Shown here: piece by piece, positions 17,204-25,694 of the stretch | Numbering within the stretch: position 1 is the first letter of the stretch | Layout: each line of letters begins with the position of its first letter | Assembly (NCBI RefSeq): GCF_021117365.1 | Contig: NZ_CP088262.1 | Span: 4,094,501 to 4,158,500 of the forward strand | Source: Nocardioides sp. cx-173 | Lineage (GTDB): Bacteria; Actinomycetota; Actinomycetes; Propionibacteriales; Nocardioidaceae | Direction: 5' to 3' | Length of the DNA stretch: 64,000 nucleotides | Made by a program: the position numbers and the translations under genes | The notes under the pieces: model-generated | The model's database searches: none | Seen by the model: only the letters and a program-made list of their open reading frames with translations | Told to the model about the DNA's origin: nothing

Positions 17204-18016
17204 ATGGCTGGACGAGTCGAAGGCAAGGTCGCTTTCATCACCGGAGCGGCGCGCGGGCAGGGACGCAGCCATGCCCTGCGTCTGGCGGAGGAGGGTGCCG
17301 ACATCATCGGGATGGACCTGCTCGAACCGCTCCCGTTCGTGACCTACTCGGGTGCCACCCAGGACGACCTCGACGAGACGGTCCGCCTGGTCGAGAAGAC
17401 CGGACGCCGGATGATCGCCCGCCAGGGCGACGTCCGCGATCTCGCCCGGCTCAAGGAGATCGCCGACGAGGGCGTCGCGGAGTTCGGCCACCTCGACATC
17501 GTCTGCGCGAACGCCGGCATCATGATCATGCACGAGTGGCAGGACGGCACCCCCGAGATCTGGGAGACCAGCCTCGGCACCAACCTGACCGGTGTCTGGA
17601 ACACGGTCATGGCGACCGCGCAGCACCTCATCGACAACGGTGGCGGCTCGATGATCCTGACCAGCTCGTCGGCGGGCACGAAGGCGCAGCCGTGGCTCAA
17701 CACCTACGTCGCCTCGAAGTTCGGCGTGGTCGGCGTGATGCACGCCTTCGCTCTCGAGCTGGCCGAGCACAACATCCGGGTGAACTCGCTGCACCCGACC
17801 GGCGTCTCGACCGAGATGGTGATGCACGTCGGCGAGCTGATGGAGGGCTTCATCAGTCGGCACCCCCAGCTGGGCGGGACGATCGTCAACCTGCTGCCGA
17901 TCATGGCCTCCGAGCCGATCGACCAGTCGAACGCGGTGCTCTGGCTCGCGAGCGACGAGTCCCGCTACGTGACGTCGACGACGCTGCACGTGGACGCCGG
18001 CGTCACGCAGTACTAG
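17204..18016 (+). CDS. Mycofactocin-type SDR family oxidoreductase
   Basis: A 270-residue SDR with the signature GAARGQGRSHA, catalytic motif YVASK, NAG motif CANAG, and a C-terminus with TSTTLHVDAG. The family insertion after the second strand is present (SGATQDDLDETV). Like its paralogues at 11273 and 52540 it should oxidise an alcohol with a tightly held NAD that is re-oxidised by mycofactocin. GAAGGAG precedes the ATG. The stop codon lies within a 13-bp perfect tandem duplication (18012-18037). Confidence 0.93.
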   Translation: MAGRVEGKVAFITGAARGQGRSHALRLAEEGADIIGMDLLEPLPFVTYSGATQDDLDETVRLVEKTGRRMIARQGDVRDLARLKEIADEGVAEFGHLDIVCANAGIMIMHEWQDGTPEIWETSLGTNLTGVWNTVMATAQHLIDNGGGSMILTSSSAGTKAQPWLNTYVASKFGVVGVMHAFALELAEHNIRVNSLHPTGVSTEMVMHVGELMEGFISRHPQLGGTIVNLLPIMASEPIDQSNAVLWLASDESRYVTSTTLHVDAGVTQY

Positions 18017-18037
18017 GACCCGGCACTAGGACCCGGC
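18012..18037. repeat. Perfect 13-bp tandem duplication over a stop codon
   Basis: The unit ACTAGGACCCGGC occurs twice head to tail. The first copy contains the TAG stop of the SDR gene. It looks like a recent slippage event with no coding effect. Confidence 0.8.
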
Positions 18038-18055
18038 GACCGGCTGGCGCGCACC

Positions 18056-20041
18056 TCAGAGGGAAGCGCCCAGCCGGCTGCCGGAGCCGATCGCGAAGTC
18101 GAGCTGCAGCGGGACCTCCGCGTCGCCCACGAGGAACGAGGGCAGACCCGCTGCCACGAGCTCATCGTGGAGCGAGCGCTCGGGCCGGAAGCCGGTGAAG
18201 AGCACGACCTGGTCGGCCACGACCTCGACGCACTCGTCGGTGTCGAGGTTGCGCAGCCGGACCCGGTCCGCGGCGATCTCCTCGACGACCACCCGCACGT
18301 GCTCGGTGAAGCCGGCGCTCTTGGCGAGCCGCCCGTACGTCGTCGACTGGAGGCTGCCCGAGGTCGCACCCACCACCCGCTCGCAGGTGGCGTACACCAC
18401 CTCGGCTCCCTCGGCAAGCAGGTACTCCGCCACGCTGAGCGCAGGGGCGTTGCCGATGTCGTCGACGATGACCACCTGCCGCCCGACGGGCACCGACCCG
18501 CTCAGCACGTCGACGGGTGTCACGACGTGCGGCAGGCCGTGGCCCGGGACCGGGGTGAGCGGTCGCAGCCGCTGGATGCCGTCGCGCCGCTCGGCCGAGC
18601 CGGTGGCGACGACGACCACGTCCGGAGCCTCTCGGCGAACCAGCGCCGGGTCCACCCTTGACCCGTAGCGGGTCTCCACCCCGAGGCGGGCCAGCTCACC
18701 GGCCTGGAAGTCGCAGTAGGCCCCGATCTCCGCGCGGAACGGTGCCCTCCTGGCGGCCCGGGTCAGCCCCCCGGGACCGTCGCCGGCCTCGTGCACGGTG
18801 ACCCGGTGACCGCGCTGCGCGGCGACAAGAGCCGCCTCCAGGCCCGCGGGACCGGCACCGACCACCAGGACGCTCTTCGACGCGGCGGCCGGCGTGAACG
18901 CCGGCTCCGCCTCGTGCCCGGTCCTCGGATTCACGGTGCAGCCGACCGAGGCCGTGAGACAGCCCTGGTTGCACCCGATGCAAGGACGGACGGCCGAGGC
19001 CAGTCCGGCCGCGCTCTTGCTGACGAGCTCGGCGTCGGCGATCGTCGCGCGCACCATCGACACCAGGTCCGCGATCCCGTCCGCGACGATCCTCTCCGCC
19101 TCCGCGAGGGTGGTGATCCGGCCGATGACCATCGTGGGCACGCTGACCGCGGCAGCGACCTGGGCGCTGTAGGGCAGCTCGTACCCGTGCGGCGCATGCA
19201 TGCCCGCCGCTGTCCCCAGGTCAGAGGGGTAGTAGCTGCCGATGGAGAGGTTCAGGAAGTCGATCAGACCGGCCGCCTCGAGCCCGCGCGCGATCTCGGC
19301 CGCGTCAGCAGGCTCCACTCCTCCGGGGGCCTCCTCCGTCGCCGACATGCGCAGGCCGAGGGGGAAGTCGGCGCCGGCCTCGGACCTGACGGCGGCCAGG
19401 ATCTCGCGGATGAAGCGGGTCCGGTTCTCCAGGCTTCCGCCGTACTCGTCCTCGCGGTGGTTGTTGAGCGGCGAGAGGAACTGCGAGATGAGGTAGCCGT
19501 GCCCACCGTGGATCTCGATGCCGTCCAGACCCACGTCGCGGCAGGTCGCGGCAGCCTTCGCGAAGGACTCGACGACCTCGTCGATCATGCCTTTGGTCAT
19601 CGCCAGCGGCAGCCGGCCGGTCGACGGCTCCGCCACCTCCGAGGGCGCCCACGACCGGCCGCCACCACGGGGAGTCGCGACCGCGCCGCCGTGCCAGAGC
19701 TGCTGGAACACCTTGGTGCCGTGCGGATGCGCGCGCCGGAGCACCTCCTCCCAGCCGCTCCTGGTGGCGTCGAGGTAGGCGGCCATCCCCTCCCCGCCGG
19801 TACGGGTCAGCGACGACGGATGGACCGGCGACGCCTCGAGGGTGAACATGGCGACGCCGCCCTTGGCGCGGGCCTCGTGGAACGCGAGGAAGCGCGGCCC
19901 CATCCCGCCCCCGACAAGGCCGGTGCCGTGCGCGGCGCGCACGATCCGGTTCTTCAGCTCGCAGCCGTTGATGGTGATCGGCGAGAGAGCGTGCGGGTAG
20001 AGCGAGGTGTGGTCCGGGTCCCCGGGGGCTTGTTCAGGCAT
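18056..20041 (-). CDS. OYE-like NADH:flavin oxidoreductase / 2,4-dienoyl-CoA reductase family
   Basis: A 661-residue multidomain flavoenzyme. Residues 1-350 form an FMN TIM barrel of the Old Yellow Enzyme type with the active-site region IEIHGGHGYLISQF. A cysteine cluster for a 4Fe-4S centre follows (Cys354, Cys357, Cys361, Cys368), then an FAD/NAD(P) domain starting VLVVGAGPAGLEAA. This is the layout of FadH-type 2,4-dienoyl-CoA reductases and trimethylamine dehydrogenase. The third loop of the cluster (six residues) is shorter than in those enzymes. It should reduce a conjugated enoyl-CoA or a related activated alkene. Its ATG overlaps the stop of the upstream amidohydrolase by eight bases. 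Confidence 0.9.
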   Translation of the reverse strand: MPEQAPGDPDHTSLYPHALSPITINGCELKNRIVRAAHGTGLVGGGMGPRFLAFHEARAKGGVAMFTLEASPVHPSSLTRTGGEGMAAYLDATRSGWEEVLRRAHPHGTKVFQQLWHGGAVATPRGGGRSWAPSEVAEPSTGRLPLAMTKGMIDEVVESFAKAAATCRDVGLDGIEIHGGHGYLISQFLSPLNNHREDEYGGSLENRTRFIREILAAVRSEAGADFPLGLRMSATEEAPGGVEPADAAEIARGLEAAGLIDFLNLSIGSYYPSDLGTAAGMHAPHGYELPYSAQVAAAVSVPTMVIGRITTLAEAERIVADGIADLVSMVRATIADAELVSKSAAGLASAVRPCIGCNQGCLTASVGCTVNPRTGHEAEPAFTPAAASKSVLVVGAGPAGLEAALVAAQRGHRVTVHEAGDGPGGLTRAARRAPFRAEIGAYCDFQAGELARLGVETRYGSRVDPALVRREAPDVVVVATGSAERRDGIQRLRPLTPVPGHGLPHVVTPVDVLSGSVPVGRQVVIVDDIGNAPALSVAEYLLAEGAEVVYATCERVVGATSGSLQSTTYGRLAKSAGFTEHVRVVVEEIAADRVRLRNLDTDECVEVVADQVVLFTGFRPERSLHDELVAAGLPSFLVGDAEVPLQLDFAIGSGSRLGASL

Positions 20042-21407
20042 AGGTGCCCTGCTCCCGGAATGCGAAGTTGCGCCCCAGCGGGATCTCCTCGGGCCGCACG
20101 GGAACGCGCAGCTCCTCGGGCTTCGGACCGATCCGGTCCGCCACCTCGCGGAGCTTCGCGCCGTCGAGGCCGAAGACCTGCACCGCGTTCTCGCCGAGGA
20201 TCATCCGGGTCTCCGGCTCCGGCACGGTCGCGAACGTGTTCCGCAGCGAGAGGGCCGTGTCGGGCCAGGTCCCCTCGGAGTGCGGGTAGTCGGACGCCCA
20301 CATCAGGTTGCCCAGGCCCACCTCGTGGCGCAGCCCGACCTCGTAGGGGGCCAGGAAGCTGCCGCTGAGGAAGCAGTGGTCGTGCCAGTAGTCGCTCGGC
20401 CGACGGGGCAGCTCTGCGATGACCGGGTCGTACCCGTTCTCGTGGCGCGGCCAGGCCGGCGAGATGACTCCGCCCTGGCTCGCCGGCTGCGACTGCCCCA
20501 CCCGGTTGTCGTAGTAGGTGTCCATCAGCGAGAGCATCCCCGGCGCGAAGTCGATGCGCTGCTCGGTGAGGACGTACCTCAGCTTGGGGTGGCGCTCGAA
20601 GACGCCGCCCCAGATGAGCTGCGGCAGACCCCGGTTGCCGGTGTAGTGCAGCTCGGTCTGGATCAGTGCCGACAGGCTCCGCGTGTTCGGGTCGAACGGC
20701 GGGATCGCGCCGGCGTGGGTCGCCAGCACCGCGCCCACCTCCTCGCAGGCGTCCCAGAACGGCTCGTAGGCGAGGTCCGTGTAGGCCGGGTAGTCCGCGC
20801 GCGGGGCGTGCAGGTTCACGACCCGCAGACCACGCTCGGCACCCCAGTGGAGCTCCTCGATCGCCTTGTCGATGTTCCAGATCGGGATCTGCATGACGCC
20901 GATCAGGCGCTCGGGGGCGGTGGAGCAGAAGTCGGCCAGCCAGTGGTTCCACATCCGGTAGGAGGTCCGACGCAGCTCGTCGTTCTCGCTCGGACCGGCG
21001 GACCAGCCGAAGCCGACCCAGGGCAGCTCGGTGTCGTTCTGGCCGCCCGCGAAGATGATCTCGGCGGCGACGCCGTCGCCGTCCATGTCAGCGAGCCGGG
21101 CATGCGGGTCGTCATGGCCCTTGGCGTCACGGCACTTGCCGAGCTCGTCGAGGGACAGGTCCGACACGGTCCCCGTCCCCGCCGCGATGCGCGCCCGGGC
21201 CGCCTCCACCTGGAGATCGTGCTCGGCCGAGACCCGGTCCTGCTCCCGGCACTCCTCGTCGAACGCCTCGAGGAACTGCGGCGGGCAGTAGTCCCGCAGG
21301 TGCACCGAGGGGCGCGGTCCCGCGTGGTCGTCCGTCGAGACGATCACATACCGCTGGCCGTTCGACTCGGCGGCCTGCGCGACCTGGTCAGCGAACGCTT
21401 CCTTCAT
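20034..21407 (-). CDS. Amidohydrolase-2 family protein
   Basis: A 457-residue TIM-barrel metalloenzyme. The N-terminal metal motif is a D-x-H pair (STDDH) in place of HxH; the barrel histidine is in LATHAGA and the C-terminal aspartate in ASDYPHSEGTWP. The start at ATG 21407 has a strong AGGAGGAG. It may hydrolyse or decarboxylate a pathway intermediate and is translationally coupled to the dienoyl-CoA-reductase-like flavoprotein, so the two likely act in sequence. Paralogues are at 12232 and 39130. Confidence 0.88.
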   Translation of the reverse strand: MKEAFADQVAQAAESNGQRYVIVSTDDHAGPRPSVHLRDYCPPQFLEAFDEECREQDRVSAEHDLQVEAARARIAAGTGTVSDLSLDELGKCRDAKGHDDPHARLADMDGDGVAAEIIFAGGQNDTELPWVGFGWSAGPSENDELRRTSYRMWNHWLADFCSTAPERLIGVMQIPIWNIDKAIEELHWGAERGLRVVNLHAPRADYPAYTDLAYEPFWDACEEVGAVLATHAGAIPPFDPNTRSLSALIQTELHYTGNRGLPQLIWGGVFERHPKLRYVLTEQRIDFAPGMLSLMDTYYDNRVGQSQPASQGGVISPAWPRHENGYDPVIAELPRRPSDYWHDHCFLSGSFLAPYEVGLRHEVGLGNLMWASDYPHSEGTWPDTALSLRNTFATVPEPETRMILGENAVQVFGLDGAKLREVADRIGPKPEELRVPVRPEEIPLGRNFAFREQGTYA

Positions 21408-21550
21408 GGAATCTCCTCCTACGAGAACCCTTGCCCGCGGGCAGCCGGCTAGCTGCACCCTGCGGCTTCACCAGGATGCAGTTCGGGTGGCGTGCACCCA
21501 CTGCAAACTTCCCGCCTACCGGGACGAAGCTGGACGGGGTCGGCGCCACC

Positions 21551-22714
21551 TCAGGCCTCCACGACGACGGCGCCGCCCTGCCCCCCGGCGGCGCACATCG
21601 CGGCGACCGCGATCCCGCCGCCGCGGCGGCGCAGCTCGTGCGCCAGGGTGGTGATCATCCGGGCACCGGAGGCGGCGACCGGGTGGCCGAGGCCGCAGCC
21701 GCTGCCGAACACGTTCACCCTGTCCTCGTCGATGCCCAGCTGGCGGCACGCCGCGATCGGCACGGATGCGAAAGCCTCGTTGATCTCCCACAGGTCGACG
21801 TCGGCGACGTCCAGGCCCGCGCGCTTGAGCACCACGGGGATCACCTCGACGGCTCCCATGCCGGTGCGATGCGGCGCGACGCCGACGGCCGCCCAGGCCC
21901 GGACCCGGGCCAACGACGTCAGTCCGTGCTCGTTCGCCAGGGCGTCGCTGACCACCGCGAGGGCCGCAGCCGCGTCGTTGATCCCGGATGCGTTGCCTGC
22001 GGTGATGCTGAACCCGTCGATCTCGGGGTGCATCGGCTTGAGGGTGGCGAGCTTCTCGAGCGTCGAGCCGCGACGCGGGTGCTCGTCGACGGCGAACCGC
22101 ACCTGCTGGCCGTCGACGGTCACCTCCAGGGGCACGATCTCGTCTTCGAAGACGCCGGCGTCGATGGCGGCCACGGCGCGGTCGTGCGACCGCTTCGCCC
22201 AGGCGTCCATCTCCTGGCGGGAGATGTCGTTCTCCAGCGCGGTCTGCCATCCGACGCTGAGCGACACGTCGTCGCTGGCCCCGTCGTAGTAGGGGAACGT
22301 GGGTGCGTAGCCGGTGCGCCGCTCCTGCGAGCCGGGGATCCGCCACGACAACGTGGGGTTCATCGACGAGGTGTGCGTGCCACCCGCGATGATGGCGTGA
22401 TCCATGCCCGCGCGGATCGTCGCGGCCGCGTTCCCCACCGCGGTCAGGCTGCCGGCGCAGTGCCGGTTGACCGCCTGCCCCGGGACATGGGTCATCCCGG
22501 CAGCAGCCGCCGCGTACCGCGCCAGGTCGCCCCCGCCGTAGAGCTGCTGGGCCATGATCACATCGTCGATGTCCTCGGCGCCGAGCCCGGAGCGCTCGAG
22601 CGCGGCCGCGAGCACGGCCGTGGCCAGCACCTCGCCCGGGGTGTCGCGCAGCGTCCCCTTGAACGAGGTGGCGATGGGTGTGCGGACGGCGCTGACGATC
22701 ACCGCATCGGTCAC
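21551..22714 (-). CDS. Thiolase (acetyl-CoA acyltransferase)
   Basis: A 387-residue thiolase of the degradative type. The nucleophile is Cys86 (NRHCAGS), the histidine is in GLGHPVAASG, and the second cysteine in MCAAGGQGGA. It should cleave a 3-ketoacyl-CoA with free CoA. The GTG at 22714 follows GGGGGAG; longer frames fuse to unrelated sequence. It lies downstream of another thiolase gene in the same direction but has its own candidate operator at 22741, so it may be separately transcribed. Confidence 0.92.
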   Translation of the reverse strand: MTDAVIVSAVRTPIATSFKGTLRDTPGEVLATAVLAAALERSGLGAEDIDDVIMAQQLYGGGDLARYAAAAAGMTHVPGQAVNRHCAGSLTAVGNAAATIRAGMDHAIIAGGTHTSSMNPTLSWRIPGSQERRTGYAPTFPYYDGASDDVSLSVGWQTALENDISRQEMDAWAKRSHDRAVAAIDAGVFEDEIVPLEVTVDGQQVRFAVDEHPRRGSTLEKLATLKPMHPEIDGFSITAGNASGINDAAAALAVVSDALANEHGLTSLARVRAWAAVGVAPHRTGMGAVEVIPVVLKRAGLDVADVDLWEINEAFASVPIAACRQLGIDEDRVNVFGSGCGLGHPVAASGARMITTLAHELRRRGGGIAVAAMCAAGGQGGAVVVEA

Positions 22715-22740
22715 GGGACTCCCCCTTGGGTTAAATGGCT

Positions 22741-22758
22741 CAATCAGTGTACTAGATG
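22741..22758. promoter_or_regulatory. Candidate operator site 6
   Basis: CAATCAGTGTACTAGATG lies 27 bases upstream of the thiolase start. The left half-site CAATCA is perfect; the right half TAGATG is degenerate. Confidence 0.45.
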
Positions 22759-22785
22759 GGTCCGGGAGTCGCAGCCTCGTGGCGC

Positions 22786-23964
22786 TCAGAGACGCTCGAT
22801 GATGGTCGCGTTGGCCATGCCGCCGCCCTCGCACATGGTCTGCAGGCCGTAGCGGCCGCCGGTGCTCTCGAGCGTGTTCAGCAGCGTCGCCATGAGCTTC
22901 GTGCCGGAGCTGCCGAGCGGGTGGCCCAGCGCGATCGCTCCCCCGCGGGCGTTGAGCCGGGCGGGGTCGGCATCGAGTTCGCGGGCCCACGCCAGCGGGA
23001 CCGACGCGAACGCCTCGTTGACCTCGTAGGCGTCGATCGCGTCCAGGTCCAGTCCGGAACGGTCCAGGATCCGCTTCGTCGCCGGGATCGGGCCGGTGAG
23101 CATGAGCAGCGGGTCGCTGCCGCAGACTGCGAAGGAGTGGAACCGAGCGCGTGGGCGCAGGCCGAGCTCGGCCGCCTTGACCTCGCTCATGACGAGGGCG
23201 GCCGAGGCTCCGTCGGTGAGCGGCGAGGAGCTCCCGGCGGTGATCGACCACTCGATCTCACCGAAGCGCCGGGCGCTCTCCTCGGTGAAGTACGCGGGCT
23301 TGAGTCGGGCCAGGTCCTCGACGGTGGTGCCGGGGCGGACCGTCTCGTCGACCGTGTGCCAGGAACCGTCGGGCAGGCGGATCGGCACGATCTCGTGATC
23401 GAAGGCGCCCGAGGCCGCCGCCTGCGCGGCACGCTGGTGCGACTCGGCGGCGAAGGCGTCGAGCTCCTCGCGGCCGAGCTTCCAGCGGGAGGCGATCAGC
23501 TCGGCACCGACCCCCTGGTTCACCAGCCCCTCGGGATAGCGCTCGGCGAGCGGTGACTGCGGGTCGCGACCCAGCCGCGAGGAGCCGATCGGGACCCGGC
23601 TCATCGACTCCACACCACACGCGATCGCGATGTCGTAGGCTCCCGCGATCACGCCCTGCGCCGCGAAGTGGGCCGCCTGCTGGCTCGAGCCGCACTGACG
23701 GTCCACCGTGGTGCCGGGAACGGTCTCGGGGAAGCCGGCCGCGAGCAGTGCGGTGCGGGTGATGTTCTGCGACTGCTCACCGCTCTGCCCGACGCACCCG
23801 CCGATGACGTCGTCCACCAGACCCGGGTCCAGACCGGTGCGCTCCAGCAGCGCGCTCAGGGTCTGAGCCAGGAGCGCGGCGGGGTGCAGCTCGGCGAGCG
23901 CTCCGCCGGGCTTTCCCCTCCCCGAGGCGGTCCGCACGATGTCGACGATCACGGCACTGGTCAC
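22786..23964 (-). CDS. Thiolase (acetyl-CoA acyltransferase)
   Basis: A 392-residue degradative thiolase. The nucleophile is Cys91 (VDRQCGSSQQA), the base histidine is in ALGHPLGSSG and the second cysteine in TMCEGGGMANATI. It would perform the last step of a beta-oxidation round. A GTG at 23964 is preferred because it matches the family N-terminus MTSAVIVDIVRT; a GTG at 23973 would add three residues. It is closely related to the thiolase at 44378 (both have DRxCGSSQQA and MCExGGMANATIIE). It is followed by the thiolase at 21551 and preceded by an SDR gene. Confidence 0.92.
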   Translation of the reverse strand: MTSAVIVDIVRTASGRGKPGGALAELHPAALLAQTLSALLERTGLDPGLVDDVIGGCVGQSGEQSQNITRTALLAAGFPETVPGTTVDRQCGSSQQAAHFAAQGVIAGAYDIAIACGVESMSRVPIGSSRLGRDPQSPLAERYPEGLVNQGVGAELIASRWKLGREELDAFAAESHQRAAQAAASGAFDHEIVPIRLPDGSWHTVDETVRPGTTVEDLARLKPAYFTEESARRFGEIEWSITAGSSSPLTDGASAALVMSEVKAAELGLRPRARFHSFAVCGSDPLLMLTGPIPATKRILDRSGLDLDAIDAYEVNEAFASVPLAWARELDADPARLNARGGAIALGHPLGSSGTKLMATLLNTLESTGGRYGLQTMCEGGGMANATIIERL

Positions 23965-23995
23965 AGCCCTCACACCCTCTTCATAGATGGATCAC

Positions 23996-24775
23996 TCAGT
24001 CGACTCGAGCCAGCGCCGCGTCGGGCGTCGGCGGCCAGGGGGCGCGCTGCGCCGTGATCGCCTCGAACCGGCCTTCGGCGTCGGGGATCCGCTGCGGGTG
24101 CGTGAACGCCGTCAGCTGGCCGCGCGCCATCGCGGCGAAGGCGATGGCGGCGACCTCGCCGGCGGTGATGGCGTCGGGATCCTCGGCCCCGGCCATGCCG
24201 GTCGTGACCAGGCCCGGCATCAGGAGGGTCACCCCGATCGGCACGGACTCAGCCGCGAGGTCGTAGTGCAGCGACTCGCACAGGCCCAGGAGGCCGTGCT
24301 TGGTGGCGACGTACGGGGAGATGCCGGCCCTGGCCGTCACCGAGGCCATCGAGCCGGTGACGAGCAGGTGCGCGGGCACACCCCCGTCGATGAGCCGCGG
24401 GACGAACGCCCGCACCAGGTGCACGGTGGCCATGAAGTTCACCTCGACGATCCGCTCCCAGTCGGCCGCGGAGAGCTCCCAGGCACGGCCGACCCGGACG
24501 ATCCCGGCGTTCGAGCACAGGAGGCGGACCGCCCCCAGCCCGAACGCGGTCCGGGCGAGGAGGTCGACGTCCGCCGCTCGGGCGACGTCCGCGACCACCG
24601 TCGTGACCTCGGCCCCGGCACCCCGCAGCTCCTCGGCCGCCGCGGCCAACGCATCGTCATGGAGGTCGGCGATCACGACCTGGAGTCCCCGGGTAGCAGC
24701 CTCGGCGGCCAGGGCGAGGCCGATCCCGCTCGCGCCGCCGGTGACGACTGCCACGTCCCCGGGCTGGACCTGCAT
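23996..24775 (-). CDS. Short-chain dehydrogenase/reductase
   Basis: A 259-residue classical SDR. The nucleotide motif is VVTGGASGIGLA, an aspartate in VVIADLHDD at the end of strand 2 favours NAD(H), and the catalytic motif is YVATK. The ATG at 24775 has GGAGG seven bases upstream; a longer frame adds 18 residues not seen in the family. It is likely a 3-hydroxyacyl-CoA or alcohol dehydrogenase, placed just upstream of two thiolases, which fits oxidation followed by thiolysis. Confidence 0.9.
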   Translation of the reverse strand: MQVQPGDVAVVTGGASGIGLALAAEAATRGLQVVIADLHDDALAAAAEELRGAGAEVTTVVADVARAADVDLLARTAFGLGAVRLLCSNAGIVRVGRAWELSAADWERIVEVNFMATVHLVRAFVPRLIDGGVPAHLLVTGSMASVTARAGISPYVATKHGLLGLCESLHYDLAAESVPIGVTLLMPGLVTTGMAGAEDPDAITAGEVAAIAFAAMARGQLTAFTHPQRIPDAEGRFEAITAQRAPWPPTPDAALARVD

Positions 24776-24827
24776 GCTCGTGCCTCCGTACGGCGTTGCG
24801 TGGACCGGGCCGGTGATGCAAACTGCC

Positions 24828-24844
24828 AACTCATCTAACTATTG
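24828..24844. promoter_or_regulatory. Candidate operator site 7
   Basis: On the minus strand this reads CAATAGTTAGATGAGTT, a one-base-shorter form of the shared element. It lies between the divergent SDR and 3-hydroxyisobutyrate-dehydrogenase-like genes. Its core TTAGATGA is shared with the site at 34413. Confidence 0.5.
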
Positions 24845-24877
24845 GTGCCCAACCTATCGCACCCCGGAGGTTCGACC

Positions 24878-25681
24878 ATGACCGTGGCGGCACGTGTGGG
24901 GTTCGTCGGCGCAGGCCGGATGGGCCTACCGATGGTGGAGCGGATGCATGCCGCCGGCGTCGACCTGATCGTCTACGCCCGACGACCTGAGGCCGCAGCG
25001 GCACTGCGCGAGCTCGGCGTCACCACGACCGACGACCTCGGCGAGGTCGGCCGGGGCCGGGACGTGGTGCTGGCGTGCGTCTACGACGACGCCCAGTTCG
25101 CCGAGATCGCGGAGCCGGTCGCCGCCAGTCTGAGCGACGGTGCCATCGTCGCCTCCCACGTCACGGGCCGCGTACAGACGCAGCACGCGCTCGCGCAGCG
25201 CTTTCCCACCGTCGGCTTCGTCGACGCGCCCGTCAGCGGCACGGCCGACGACATCAGGGCCGGCCGGCTCACGGTCCTCCTCGGCGGCGCACCGCAGGAC
25301 CGCACCCGCGTGGCAGAGGTCGTCCGCGCCTACGCCGACCCGGTCATCGAGACCGGCGACCTGGGAACGGCCCTGTCGACGAAGCTGGTCAACAACACGC
25401 TGCTCGCCGCGAACGCGCAGCTGCTGGTCGAGGCGGTCCGCCTCGCCGAGGGACTCGGGATCACGGAGCAGTCGCTGGTGAGCGCGCTGTCGGACATGAG
25501 CGGGCGCAGCGAGGCCAGCGCCTACCTCACCCAGAGCGGCAGCCTGACCCGGTTCGCGGACCGGATCGGCCCCTTCCTGCGCAAGGACGTCGCGGTCTGC
25601 ACGGAGCAGATCGAGTCGCTCGGCCTCGACACCGGTCTCCTGCTCGAGGTCACCCGGCGCGGACCGCTGGCGCTGACCTGA
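24878..25681 (+). CDS. 3-hydroxyisobutyrate dehydrogenase-like NAD(P)-binding protein
   Basis: A 267-residue beta-hydroxyacid dehydrogenase. The N-terminal Rossmann motif is VGFVGAGRMGLPM, the substrate loop DAPVSGT follows, and the catalytic lysine lies in STKLVNN, as in 3-hydroxyisobutyrate and tartronate-semialdehyde reductases. It should reversibly oxidise a short 3-hydroxy acid. GGAGG precedes the ATG at 24878. Length is slightly below the family average of about 290. The converging kinase-like gene ends 13 bases downstream. Confidence 0.88.
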   Translation: MTVAARVGFVGAGRMGLPMVERMHAAGVDLIVYARRPEAAAALRELGVTTTDDLGEVGRGRDVVLACVYDDAQFAEIAEPVAASLSDGAIVASHVTGRVQTQHALAQRFPTVGFVDAPVSGTADDIRAGRLTVLLGGAPQDRTRVAEVVRAYADPVIETGDLGTALSTKLVNNTLLAANAQLLVEAVRLAEGLGITEQSLVSALSDMSGRSEASAYLTQSGSLTRFADRIGPFLRKDVAVCTEQIESLGLDTGLLLEVTRRGPLALT

Positions 25682-25694
25682 CGCTTTCGCCTCT

